From: Apostichopus japonicus
Taxonomy: Eukaryota; Echinodermata; Holothuroidea; Aspidochirotida; Stichopodidae
Direction: 5' to 3'
DNA length: 64,000 bases
Assembly: GCF_037975245.1 (NCBI RefSeq)
Contig: NC_092579.1
Coordinates: 8,152,001 to 8,216,000, forward strand
The position numbers and the translations under genes are program-made. Positions 44,427 through 60,535 of the stretch are shown here, in pieces. Every line of letters starts with the position of its first letter. Position 1 is the first letter of the stretch. The notes under the pieces are model-generated. The model made no database searches, was not told the origin of the DNA, and saw only the letters and a program-made list of their open reading frames with translations.

Positions 44427-45272
44427 AGGACAAAATCCCCCGGACAAAATCCCCCCAGACAATATCCCACTGACCCATACAAAGCCTGCCTGCAACAACC
44501 AGCGATGGCCCAGGGGTGACAGTCAAGGCATGGGACATTGCACTGGTTAGGGTACCGTTCAGGGGATTGGTCAGGGTACTAGTGAGGGTACTGGCGAGTG
44601 TAACTGTGAGGGCTCCTGTTAGGGTACCTGTGAGGGTACCGGTCAAGGTACTGGTCATGTGACTGGTCAGGGTACCGGTCATCATACTGGTCACTCTACC
44701 AGTCAGGGTTCCACTCAGTGTACTGGTTAGGGTACTGGTCAGGGGACTGGTCGGGAGTTCATTGAGGGTAATTGCAAGGCTACCTGTTAGTGTGGCCATG
44801 GGACATAGCTCCATGTTGTGACATTTAAGGGACCGGTCAAGGTACTGGTCAAATTACTGTTTATCGTACCAGTACTAGTAAGGGTACGTGTCAGAGTATG
44901 TGTCAGGGTGCCTTTCAGGATACCAGTTCGGATACCGGTCGAGGTACCGGCCGGGGTACAGTCCAGGGTACTGGTCAGGGAGGAGCACCGGTGGGGGTAA
45001 CTGTCAGGCTCACTATTAAGGTACCGGTCGGGGTATGGTCGGAGTACTGGTCCGGGAACCACTGAGAGTACCAATGGAAATACTGGTGAGGGTACCAGAT
45101 GACGGTACTGGATGACGATACCGGGGACCGGGATGACGCATTTTTGTAAAGAATTGATAGGATTTTTTATAGCTTGGGTGGATTTTGTCCTAGGGGGATT
45201 TTGTGCAGGGGGATTTTGGCTCTGGGGGATTTTGTCCTAGGGGGACTTTGTCTGGGGGATTTTGTCCTGTCA
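44427..45272. mobile_element. Fold-back element with 12-bp minisatellite core
   Basis: The left end has AGGACAAAATCCCCC and two shorter iterations. The right end has GGGGGATTTTGTCCT with about five iterations (45180-45272). Between them, 44540-45125 is a degenerate minisatellite of GGTACTGGTCAG-like units with a period near 12 bases and higher-order multiples. On the minus strand the array reads as Thr-Leu-Thr-Gly repeats, which explains the long repetitive open frames; I do not consider these proteins. The flanks resemble ATTT on both sides but no firm target duplication was found. Confidence 0.75.
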
Positions 45273-45279
45273 CCCTATT

Positions 45280-48200
45280 TAGGTATTAGTATTAGACCAA
45301 AACAGTATTAATGTCGGCACAAAACAAACGTTAAAGAAAGCTCAAATGTTGTTTGTCCATCTCTAACATCCCTGGTGGAACCATGGAAATATTTGAAAAT
45401 TGTCAGCACTGTGGCAAGTCCCCAGACATTTTGATATGTTACCATTATAGTTAACAAATTGGGTAAGCCTGTTCAGGGAATGATGATAAGCAGCCCCTCC
45501 ACTTTTATGTTTTTGACAAAATACTATACACTCAAAGCCAGATTTTTAAAGCAAAAAAATTATGGCTCAGGAACTAATGGTATACTGGCAGTTTTGAACT
45601 AAAATCGACAGTGAATATTACATGAATTTCATCAGAACATAATTTAAGTAATGTATAAATGCATGCGCAGTTGCAACTGTTCACTGTATGTTTATTTTTC
45701 TTTCACTCCTCAGAGGAATACTGCTACAAACAGTCAAACAACAAACAATTTTCAATTGATCAGGAATACAACAGAAAGTGTCCCTTTCTGTACACTACTG
45801 TACAGTATACTGTGTTGCTGACTCAAAACATAAACAGAGATAGAGGCAGTGAATGAGATTGCTTAAAATTCATCAAAAATTGTTGACGATTTGCTTTTTT
45901 AAACTTCTACCCAGAAATCTGGCTTATTACCAAACACATACAGTAGTGGAGATTAGCATGATATTAAAAGACGAGACACAATAAAAATTGTACAATCATA
46001 TTCAAGCAGTTGATTGTAATTTCAATCCCAGTTTATATTTTCCACAAGATTTATTTCACATAAACCAGGATACTTGCACTATTACATTACCTCAATTTAC
46101 TGACCTCTCTCATACATGAGAAACATTTTGGGAACTAACTTATACCTCAAGTATTTATCTAGACTTACCAGTATAGGCACATGTATCCAATACCGTAAAC
46201 AATGCAAATTACCACAATATCATGGAGTTTCCATGCTTGGAGGGACAAAATTATACACAATACAGTGTACCCCTGGATTGCACACTTTCATACCTATAGT
46301 TACAAATGTTGTGGTTTTACAGTATGTTTCATTGGGCTGCACTAGGTTTCCATGACATTGGTGCTAGTTGCATGTGCCTTTGCTGTATTCACTCCCCTCA
46401 ATTTTGAGGGGAAATAATTTAATTTTGTTTAAAGAATAAACTGGTTCTTGGTGTAATAAAAGACCACAAGCTTTCAGTAATTAAGTCAGCCCTAACATTG
46501 TAAACTTTTCCCATAGCATAACCCCTGAACCCAACTTGTAGAATTGTCAAACTGTGGTTCAGGAACAATGCAGTGTACCCCTGGAGATTTTGAGGGATAA
46601 AAGTTTGAAAGATTTTTATAATAGTAATCTGCTTAACAAATACCCTTAGTCCTGCACAAGTATCTGTGTGGTGGTTGTTGAAAATTACTGTACTATGGCT
46701 TGCTGATCTTGCTTGGAATACAAAATTAAAACATCTTAAAACATGAGAAATGCATTTAAGAACAGTTAAAGCAAGGTAAGGCAGCAAAATATCCAGTAAC
46801 CTCAACACTTTAAGCATCAGGACCACTTCAGTTGTATAACAAGTTCCATGTTCTTGACAAGCAGCTGCAAATGTTCCCTAATACTTACAAAAACATGTAG
46901 TGCCACAATGTCACCAAACTAAAATATTTCAAGAAGTACATTGCAAAAGAATGAGTCCATTTATACAGTTAAATATGTAGAAGACTTCCCATGAAGACTG
47001 GTATGCATTCTCTTGGTTCTGTCTGCTTGAAGCTTATAATATTAATTTCCTCTATCTTTTATATGGTGTAACAGTGTAACATATCCTGGAACTAGTTAGT
47101 TTTCTGTTACTGCTACTACATTACTGTGCCAATCCAACAACTATTCCCAGCAACTTCCTAACTCCATTGAAAGATGTGCTGTGTCCCAGAGGATATACAT
47201 GAGATGTGTGAATCTACTTCGCGATTTACAGGACATACTTTTGCTTTGCTTGGCATCGGCTTCTATGCAAGCTTTTAATTGATAAGCCCAACAAGGAGCT
47301 ACTGTATACCACTATGTACAGCATGATGAAAAGCTTGGTTGATGATTGTATTCACCGCACTGTAAACTGTGTGATAATCTTGCCTGGCATTTCTAATTAG
47401 AGCATATCCTTTGCTGTATTAGCCTGTAGATCTATCCATCTGTTGGTACAAAAAGAAAAGCTTTCTCTTAAAGATATGCTGATTTGGTCCCAATTATAGC
47501 ACGCGCAATATAGCTTGGAATGTTTTGCGATTACCGAATAGACCTCACACTCTACAAATGAAGAAAACAATGAACTGCTTTACAAAACTAAATCTCCTGT
47601 AATTCAGCCAATATTTTAATCATCTCACAGCCTTTCATATATACTATTTTCACTGTAAATTTCAATTCGTTTATCCATCCCATTTTGGGCCCATTAATTC
47701 TTGATTCATCTTGCCTTGTATACAACATTACACATTTTATTTATGCAGCCATGCATTCAATTGGAGCTGAAACAGCTCCCTACCATAGCAAGTGCTTTTA
47801 AAAGTTGCAAGTCATTCAAGCTTTACCAATTGTAAAGATTTCAAAATTTAAATATGCATGTACATTTTATGTGGACCTAGCCTGACAATTTGGTGTTGTC
47901 TTGCATTGACCTTTAAGATTAAAAACCAGTGAGTGGATATAGCTCTAGTGTAGTTAAATACTATGGAGATAGAGGAAAAGATACCACCACATTAACCAGA
48001 TCATACAACAGTTTTCATCCCTTCTGATTGTTTCTTACTTCATTCCATAACTTTGGAATAAATTACCTCAGATGTTACTCGTATTTGCGATAATAGAGTC
48101 CTATGGTATCAAGTTTATGCGATGTCAAACCTACAGAATATTAACTTACTTTTTGGTTAATTCAGAAAATATCTTCCATTTTGCTGTCAATGATGCAGTA

Positions 48201-49080
48201 GGTCATCACATCAGTCTGTCCCAGACGGCATCTGTGCTCTAGCTATGATTGCTGTCGTTCCAACATTGACTTTTTCACTGCATGGCAGCTACATCGTACA
48301 GTGTTATTCCCTTGGATAGTGGGCTGTTGTCATTCATCTTGAGATTGAGAATGTTGATCATCAAATTTGTCTGAGAAAACATTAACAGTGCCAATCAAAT
48401 AAATATCAAATGGTCAGAGTGTAGATGTGCATTATTTCAATTTTTATTGTACACTTCTCTCCAATATATTTTGGGCCAATACAGAGCTCAGATCTTAAAC
48501 ACTGAATATTGCACATTTAGTCAACTTGGTATTACTTATGGATCTAAATAGACTTAACAAAATGACTTACAGTATATGCAAGGGAGGGGATAGAAGGCTT
48601 TATCAAATTTTTGTGTTACAGTATATAGATTTTTGGAGGATGGTAACTTTTAATTAGGTGCACTCAGCTTTTGTAATAGTTACATTATGGAAATGTACTG
48701 ACTCAATAACCTGTTGGATGCATGGCATTGTTATTTTGTACAAATTTTGGCTAGTTATAAATAAGACACTTGAAACACAATGCATCACTTGAGAGACTTA
48801 GATTAAAGGTATTCTGCATTGGCCCAAATTTTATGCTGGATTTTCTAGTATTATATCCTTTAACTGTTTTTATTGATACCCTCACTGGGATATTCAGACA
48901 TCTTACAGTACAGTGGTGTCTATAATGTCTGAGAATATTTTGGAGAGTAAAGACTTCCAAGAACTTTTTGAAAAGTTCTAGCAATTATAGCATCTTTTAT
49001 TCAATACAGGCTACTTGTAAGTTACATTTGCATGGTGACTTCAGTCTATAATAATCTAGGCATAGCTACTGTACAGTATA
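45280..49080. other. No supported gene
   Basis: AT-rich, low in CpG, with frequent CTGTAC/GTACAG words. Open frames of up to 135 codons (for example 46419-46826 minus) have no motif. It could be intron sequence of the receptor-like gene if the 27614 exon belongs to it. Confidence 0.45.
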
Positions 49081-49651
49081 GTAAAGGCTTCATAATTGAC
49101 GCACCCCCGTAATTGACGCACCTTAAATTATTACTAGCAACGATACAGCAGGCCACCTAAACTTTTTTGCAGCCAAACAGAATTACATATTTCATGAGTT
49201 TGAATCCATTTGAGGTATTTGCTGACCAAATTGTGGTATTTTTTAAGCTTTTAACACCCTCCCCCCAGTTTTGCACATTTTTTGGCGGTTTGGAAATCTT
49301 ACACCCTTAAAATACCCAACATTACCTCAATATGAGAACACTACTCTCTGGAACATGACCTGTCAGAGCTTAGAGGCTCAGAGCATAGCAAACAGCATCT
49401 AAAGTCAATGGATGTATACCAAGGCCTACACTACAGTTAGCTTATCGACGAATGTGTCAATTTAGGGGTATGAAAGAACTTGACACGGCAGACATTTTGT
49501 GGTCAAATTCTGCTCAATTGTACGGTGCATAAGCACAGAACCTTAAATATTTTGAGATTAGAACATTTCTGAGGAACTACACATATGAAAAACACATACA
49601 GTTGAGTAATTTGGATTTTTCCTTGATAGATATCATTGATCAAATCCTTAA

Positions 49652-50903
49652 AGGAATTGTCTGGTGGAAGATTTTGATACTTTGTCTTTGTAGTTATTAT
49701 TTTTCTCTTTCTAACCATGTAAAAATTGTCCCCATTCGACGTTTTCTTCTTGTAGAAATCTGGTTTTCAAATTCACCAGTTTCTCACCAAAAGTACCGTT
49801 TGTTCGAACGCTTCAATATGGTGATTGACGTAGTGCTTGCAGATAGGCAAAACAGGCGACTTGAAGTTAGCACTCCCAATTCCGCAGCAAATAAACTCAC
49901 GTGTAAGCACATTGGATTGCCTCATATATATAACGTACATACTCGCGAACGTATATACTACGGTGCTCAGTTGGTGTACTTGTATAGCGTTACACATAGT
50001 ACACTCACACTCAAACCACAGTTCATTAACTGTTCTTCGAAATCGCTGAAATAAAATTCACGGATCAAATTAACAGTAAAAGGAAACTTGTAAAGTATTC
50101 GTTAAACCGAAAGATTAACTTGGCGGAATCGATGTCATCGCAGAACTGTCCGATTGTAAACGTTAGAGTATCCTATACACGCGAACATTCTTCGCGCTGG
50201 AGCTGGATACCGCGATGTATAAACAACGAAGAGCCTGCTGTTAAAACTTATCTTGTGTTACACAAAGACCACGAAACCACCGATCTACTACATATATGGC
50301 GGCTTAAGGAGTTTTTTAAATCATGTCTAATTTATAAGAAATTTCACCGGAAATTATTATAGAAATTGATCGAATCGTTGTCAGAGCAGAATGTAGCACT
50401 GAGAAGCTTAGGCTTCGCAGAACTGTCCGATTGTCAACGTTTGAGTATAGCCTACATGCGAACATTTTTCGCGTTGGAGCTGGATAGCGCGATGTATAGC
50501 CCGAACAACTCAGAGTCTGCTGTTAAAATTTACCTTGTGTTACACAAAGACCACGGAACCAACGATCAAGTACATGGCGGCTTAAGGAGTTTTTGAAAAC
50601 ATATCTAATTTTTAAGAAATTTCACCGGAAATTAAGGAAGAAATTTATCTGTATACAAACGCTGTTTTTGTTGTGATTACCGTATAGGTACTGTGCGGAG
50701 GGTGGGTTATGACGCAATCTGCTATGGCAGAGCTGACGTCACGTATTGTACTGTTCAAATCATATTTGAAATGTCTATCGATAACGATTAAAAAATCGTT
50801 TCTCTGTCAAACGCAACATTAGCGTTCTCATACTTTGACAACATGTTTGGAAAATTATTTACTACTTTTTAAGGTAACTTCTTTGGGCCACCAGACAATC
50901 CTT
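49652..50903. mobile_element. TTAA-flanked MITE (piggyBac- or Kolobok-type target)
   Basis: TTAA|AGGAATTGTCTGGTGG at the left and CCACCAGACAATCCTT|TTAA at the right give inverted ends of about 17 bases and a TTAA duplication (49648-49651 and 50904-50907). It contains a diverged tandem repeat (50127-50635). The open frames inside look fortuitous. Confidence 0.72.
50127..50635. repeat. Diverged tandem duplication (~250 bp x 2)
   Basis: GCAGAACTGTCCGATTGT, GTTGGAGCTGGATA (first copy GCTGGAGCTGGATA), CTTGTGTTACACAAAGACCA and AAGAAATTTCACCGGAAATT occur in both halves in the same order. Open frames in both copies share TYLVLHKDHE / IYLVLHKDHG, which is expected from a DNA duplication and does not show coding. 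Confidence 0.85.
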
Positions 50904-51687
50904 TTAAGTGCGTCAATTATAAGCCCACCATGCTACAGTATCTTGGTCATGATTAGGGCAATGTACAGTAACATAATTGTCCAGCAAAATCTAAGGCCAT
51001 ATATGATACATACATGCACAGTAGGCTAAGAAGTTAAGCTGACCTACTTGAAATCTAATTTCTCTGGCAGTTGGTATTAATTTGTAGCTCAAACTACAGA
51101 CCAGTTTACCCTTGACCCAATGCTAAGGTAGTGTTAGGACTTGGACTATGGCCCTAGGCTACAGCCGAACGTAGGCTAGGCCTTACAAGTTTTAGGCTAG
51201 AAGCTAGTCTAGACTATAGTATTGAAATATGGGTATGAACAAATAACGTGAAGCTGTATGCAACAACGTTACAATATCAACGTTATTAATATCACCAAAC
51301 TTTATTGACTAATCTCATGGACCTTACCTGAAGTTGTTGGTGAGACGTTTTCGTTTTAACGGTACTTTTTTAAGAAAAAGTCAACAAGGAAAGAACCTGG
51401 GCACGAAAACCAAACTACCCGGCGAACGACTGACCCGATCTCAAGCCCAGTCCCCTTGCATCGAGAGGAAACAGATACTACACATCATCTTATATTAGCC
51501 GAAACTGTTATTGGGTTGCATGCAATGCAGCCGACGGGTATGCTTTAGCGTTGGCCATGGCGTATACAGTGTACACAGTGTAGAGCGTATACACTGAATA
51601 CAGGCTACTGCCGCTGTCAAGAAAACTACGGATGCCTGTACGTCAGGTCAACTTATATACCAACTGGGGGATATACTTTGAGAGCAA

Positions 51688-51853
51688 GACTTAGGTTTAC
51701 CGTAAGGGTTTGACCAATTGGATTTTTCCTTGCCAAATGACCCAAAAAGTAGGTAGCAACTTATAACGACTGATATGCAGTCCTAGTACCATAAGGTATA
51801 CTGATGTAAAATTTCAAGTTGATCCAATCATTTCACCTCAGGTAAACCTAAGC
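51688..51853. mobile_element. Small inverted-repeat element (ACTTAGGTTTACC ends)
   Basis: GACTTAGGTTTACC (51688-51701) and GGTAAACCTAAGC (51841-51853) are inverse ends of a 166-base unit related to the hairpin at 30621-30673. A (TA)n tract begins 40 bases away. Confidence 0.6.
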
Positions 51854-51891
51854 ACCAACTTGGAGAAGTAAACGTAAATACCAATCCAGTG

Positions 51892-51892
<1 letters not shown>

Positions 51893-51948
<56 letters not shown>
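51893..51948. repeat. (TA)n microsatellite
   Basis: Uninterrupted TA run of about 28 units. Confidence 0.95.
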
Positions 51949-51949
<1 letters not shown>

Positions 51950-52019
51950 CAACGTGAAGAATACCAACCAGAATAAATAGAAAATGTGCATAAAACGATA
52001 AAAGGAGGCTAAAATAAAG

Positions 52020-53075
52020 TTTAAAAAAAACAATCATTCCTGTTTATATTTGATTAGAACGATTCGTACAATAAAAAACTATAATTACACATATACAATA
52101 CAGAAATATAAAAAAAGGATCCTGGTGTAAATCTCCCAAGTTACGTTAAACTCGAGCGAAAGCAATAATTTTTTGGCTAAAAATAAGGATATGCATATTT
52201 GTGTTTCGGTTGTTTTTGTTCTGATCTCATTATTACTCATATGTTGACAGAAACGCATAAGAGTCAAATTATATCAATTAACCCACGTGAAAATGAGGTT
52301 TAAATAAGTCCAGAATTATGCCTAGCTAACCACCGACGCAATGTTAGAGCAAACATAAACATAAAGAATGTATACACCACTAGCATGCATGCATGGACAA
52401 AATCCGAATTTGTATCAAAAGTTCTCAGTTAGATGCCTCTTACATCAAACCCATCGTTTAGCTGAAACAAAATGTGTTGCATACTAGTGTGTATAATAAC
52501 CTGAGGGATGGGGGGGGGTGGAGGGGTGAAATGCACGTGGTAACACAATGCCATGAATTGATTTACCATTTCGGGGGTCGCATGGTAAAGAAAAAAAGTA
52601 TATATGTGTATATTATTGTTATCGCAAACAGGAAGCCGATCGATATCAAACTTTGGCTAGTGGATGTATAGCCTATACCTGGGTATTGGACTTCTAGCCA
52701 CCGTGAGTGATGACGTCATAACGTCCGCCGTCAAAGCTCAAATAGCCACATCGTGCGATGAGATATGCAAGGCTAGAAGGATTGCAAATCATATTCATAT
52801 TACTATTATCTTAAAGCAGTTATTTGGGTTGGTTTTGAAACTTTCCCGAAACCATTTGTTATTATAAGATCGCACTCACAATGTAGTTCTATACTAAATG
52901 AAGAAACCTAAAATGTTTGAAAATCTATGACATTAATTTGTAATGTGCTTTTCTGGCGAGGATAGGCTGAGAATCCAAAGTAGTATCACTAAATTATTCG
53001 CTGTTGTGTTGGTACGGTGGGAAATTTATGGTCGTCTAACGTTGCATCATTTCCAAGCTTCTTAGTGGAATGTTG
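52020..53075. other. No supported gene
   Basis: AT-rich; a G-run lies at 52510-52518 and a CRE-like TGACGTCA at 52711-52718. If the receptor-like gene has its own nearby promoter rather than the distant 27614 exon, it could lie here, but no start exon could be identified. Confidence 0.35.
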
Positions 53076-53079
53076 CTCG

Positions 53080-53330
53080 TGGAGTGTTAGCTCAGTGGTT
53101 AACGCCGGTGCCTTCCAATCATAAGGTCCCCGGTTCGAGTGACTCCAAGATTAATGTATGTCGTCCAGTTACAGAGTTGTTGACAATTGACAATTCATAA
53201 TCACGGACGTTAAATATGAAAGTAAGAGACTGATTTCGGTCAGCTTGCGGCTTTGATAAGCCAACGAGGCTTCTTCGCGAGCTCCTGCTTGCAGGGAGGG
53301 TCTAAAATAAAAATAAAACAAAAAGGTGCA
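53080..53330 (+). repeat. tRNA-derived SINE
   Basis: Box A TAGCTCAGTGG (53088-53098) and box B GGTTCGAGTGAC (53132-53143) are 33 bases apart, with a CCTTCCAA loop as in tRNA-Gly(TCC). The tRNA-like head is followed by an unrelated body (GTTGACAATTGACAATTCAT..) and an A-rich tail, TAAAATAAAAATAAAAC. The lack of a folded acceptor and anticodon stem and the presence of the tail show it is a SINE, not a tRNA gene. It ends about 30 bases before the exon at 53361. Confidence 0.82.
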
Positions 53331-53360
53331 AGCGGTTATACGTTTGGATTCTCTCAACAG

Positions 53361-53666
53361 GTGTCACGCGATGGAACCATAAAGGAAGCGGTCTTCTCTC
53401 CATGGGGATGATAACCATTTTTCTCTCAGCAAGTTTCTACGACAACATTTTGAACATGGAAAAAATGTGGGGTCATTCTGAAGAAATCATCAACTTAATC
53501 AATAAACTGTGTTTGCTGACGCTTCTTGCGTCATACTTTTTGGTGGCGCTGTTATCAAAACTTCGAAGTCATATGAAAGGGGATGTTCCTTGCCTTGCGT
53601 GGGCGACAACTTGGAACGTGAGATATCTCATTAAAAGAGCTCAACTTTTGGATTTACCTAGTAAAG
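53361..53666 (+). CDS. Seven-helix receptor-like protein, internal exon (TM1-2)
   Basis: Bounded by CTCTCAACAG and AAAG|GTTAGT, the exon has 2 + 303 + 1 bases and joins the next exon in phase. It begins VTRWNHKGSGLLSMGMITIF (TM1) and then has TM2 (LCLLTLLASYFLVALLSKL). It may contain the true start (Met at 53402), but the open frame and acceptor upstream favour an internal exon. A SINE sits directly upstream in the intron. The family call rests on the next exon. Confidence 0.6.
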
Positions 53667-54187
53667 GTTAGTTTATTTCCATTGTCTACAAAAAAAGAAA
53701 GAAAGATTTCTCAGATATACAGAAAAGTCAATAAAGGTTTTTTCTTCTTTTCGTACACGCAATTAAAGTATGTACACGTAATGAACACTAGAAAAAAATA
53801 TGTTTTTAATATTACACGACAGCAACCATGAGAGGAAAAAAAAACAACCCGGAAGAAAATTCCAAGAATTTCATGTTAAATATGCCTATTTATTTTTTAT
53901 ATATTTAAATCTCGTATCAGCTAATCTGAACATTGATAATTTTCGAGTAATATATGAATGAAAACCCCTGACTTACAATGTAAATGTACAAATATTTAGG
54001 CTTTAAACTTTGAGGTTATGGATGGAGTACTCAACACGTGACTTTAAATATAATATCAATCATAAAAAATGTTCTAGTATTACACGGATAGGTAAATTTT
54101 CCGGTATTTAAATTTCTTGTTTTTTTCTCACATTTTTCCATCGGTCTCTTTGAAATGACTTTCCTTTATTTTTATTTTCTTCCAAAG

Positions 54188-54933
54188 GAATGCCTGGTAA
54201 ATATTTTCTCTTCCTCTGTATGCTATGGCCGTTCTTAAACTCTTGTTACCGGGCCATCATTTATTTCTACCTAAGCGAGTGTGACTTTGACAGTCACGTG
54301 GTGACGACTGCCCTCTTTGGAATTATTATGATGGAGACTTGGGGACTGTTCGTGTACCTCATCTACTTCATCCGGGTATCATTCCAGAGGCAGTTTTCTC
54401 TCATCCTAGTGTACCTCCGGGATTTCGAGGGTCACATTGATCGTTGCCGAGGGGCGATTCTATGTGCATTTGCAGATTATAACCTATTTAAAACTTTCTG
54501 TAACGGATATTTCTTGCTAACCTTCCCCGTGGTCGTCATTGGAGTGACGTCACACATCACATGGCAGTACTTACTTTATCAAGTTTGTGCGACGGACTCG
54601 CCGATCATGAAAACTCAAAATTTTCTCCGATGGTTAGGACTGTCCGAGATATCGATGGCGCTCTTCTTATATATCTTCGCAAGTGGTGGCATGAGTGTCA
54701 ACTACCTTGGCCTACAGTTACATTCGAACGTTTTGAAGTTAAAATCAGCAGCGCATGCTCTCTTTTGGGATGAAATTGTGCAAGTCGTCGATACGACGAA
54801 CAGAGGGTCTCAATTATTGTACCTAAGCGTATTTTTCTCAACTGTTGGTATCTTTATGTCGCTTCAATTTAATAATCAAGATGTCACGTATATGAATGCG
54901 CGGTATAACACAACAAATATGACGATTTGCTGA
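54188..54933 (+). CDS. Seven-helix receptor-like protein, C-terminal exon (TM3-7)
   Basis: After acceptor TTTTCTTCCAAAG it reads GMPGKYFLFLCMLWPFLNSC and goes on to a TGA at 54931-54933, 248 codons in all. Five hydrophobic helices are evident, the last being LLYLSVFFSTVGIFMSLQF, close to the end of the protein. T-V-G-I-F-M-S-L-Q-F resembles the TY(h)5QF motif of insect gustatory receptors and their echinoderm and cnidarian relatives (GRL proteins). The reduced N-linked tail (NNTT-like NTTNMT) follows. With the upstream exon there are seven helices, as in that family, whose members are membrane proteins of uncertain role outside arthropods. Assignment is by architecture and one degenerate motif, so moderate confidence only. 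Confidence 0.6.
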
Positions 54934-54939
54934 AGTTGA

Positions 54940-57390
<2,451 letters not shown>

Positions 57391-57393
57391 AAG

Positions 57394-57616
57394 TCACTGG
57401 CCGCGGTAACCAGCCAGCTTGGCTGTCGTTGGATATGTTCTACGTAGCCCCATGCACTTCTCTTTGTCTAGGTACAGACTGTTGTTCTTCACTTGCAGGT
57501 CGTGTTCTAAGGTACTCTTAGTGCGAACCAGATCCTGCAGCGCAGACTCGGCAGCTCGCAGACGGTTTTGAAGAATGTCGACAGTTTCGTAGATTTCACC
57601 AACTTCACTAACGAGT
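57394..57616 (-). CDS. Tektin (tektin-3-like), C-terminal exon
   Basis: After acceptor TTTAATTTTGCAG it encodes LVSEVGEIYETVDILQNRLR, a coiled-coil stretch, and ends NNSLYLDKEKCMGLRRTYP followed by TTAKLAGYRGQ and a TGA at 57394-57396. N-S-L-x-[I/L]-D-x-[E/Q]-K-C-x-x-x-R-x-x-Y-P is the standard tektin C-terminus. Tektins form filaments inside the doublet microtubules of cilia and flagella. Confidence 0.9.
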
Positions 57617-58318
57617 CTGCAAAATTAAAATTAAAATATATATATGTATATATATATATATATATTCAGTATATGAAACTAAAATCATGTTTTGTTTCCC
57701 ATATTTTTACTTGTTACTTCTCTATGCTGTTAAGTTTGTTTCTTTACGTATAGTATTTCCGGGTGATTACACCTACAAGATTTTTGCAAGCTTTTTGTAA
57801 TCACTCCCCAGTCTCAACTATGGTTGTATATTGTTTTGTATGATATTAAAGATGAAAGAGTCTGAAAAAAAAGTTTTATGGAACGAAACGAAATGGAACG
57901 GAAATGAAAAAAATAAATATTGAATGATATACTGTGGGAAAGGTCAATTTTGATTGGTATAATATATATATAATATTTTAGGTAAAACCATATATGAGGT
58001 GGATTATGCTCCTCCTTACCTAAACTGAACAATGTAATGTCATATATTTTACATCATTTTGACGACATTGTTAATATTTCTTTCATTTTAACTTTCCATT
58101 CACTTTTCTACTTCACACTTAAGGTATAATGTTGGATCCCCTGTATCCAGTCCCGAGGTAAAATAAATAAATAAATAAAACAAAGTGAAAACATAAAATT
58201 ACGGCAATAGATCTGATTATTAGTTTGTAACTATGACGTCACGCCAGTTTGCTTCAAGTTCACCTTTTGGTGCCTATTTTTCAGAGGTTTGAAGATCGCT
58301 TAATCACTGAAGGGCTTA

Positions 58319-58582
<264 letters not shown>

Positions 58583-58877
58583 TTATTTTCCAAGTCCCCA
58601 GCATATTTTCCCCGACGCCTTGCTTTATCCCGGGTGCTATAGGTTTTTAGCACCTGCCCCCCCCCCCTGTCGTGTCTCTCGCCACGCCCTGTATACAGAT
58701 TAATTTTATACTGCATGTTATGCTTTATCATTCCAGTACAGGTATTTATCCTTCGTCAGATGGCTATATAGTTTATACGTTAGGTTACTTAAAGCTAGGT
58801 TACTCTCAGGAGCCAATCACTATATGGTAACATGCCTTTGTCGATGTGTCTGAACATACAATTATATATATATATTA

Positions 58878-60535
<1,658 letters not shown>

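Larger units (their letters stand above)
49086..50926. mobile_element. TIR element GGCTTMATAATTGACGCAC, with nested MITE
   Basis: Left GGCTTCATAATTGACGCAC and right GTGCGTCAATTATAAGCC are inverse. The left end is followed by a second GTAATTGACGCACC. The first 0.4 kb matches 31541-31948. Most of the rest (49652-50903) is a separate TTAA-flanked element. No transposase is visible. Confidence 0.65.

Noticed and set aside
44425..45074. Thr-Leu-rich repeat protein
   Set aside because: It follows from a 12-base minisatellite; open on several frames, with no start context or splice sites.
49602..50054. 150-residue plus-strand frame
   Set aside because: It crosses the left boundary of the TTAA-flanked MITE, has no motif, and competes with open frames on the other strand.
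50120..50596. Two related 76-80-residue proteins in tandem
   Set aside because: Their similarity comes from a DNA tandem duplication inside a MITE; frames are not otherwise supported.
53080..53150. tRNA-Gly gene
   Set aside because: Box A and box B are present but the stems do not fold and a SINE body with A-rich tail follows.
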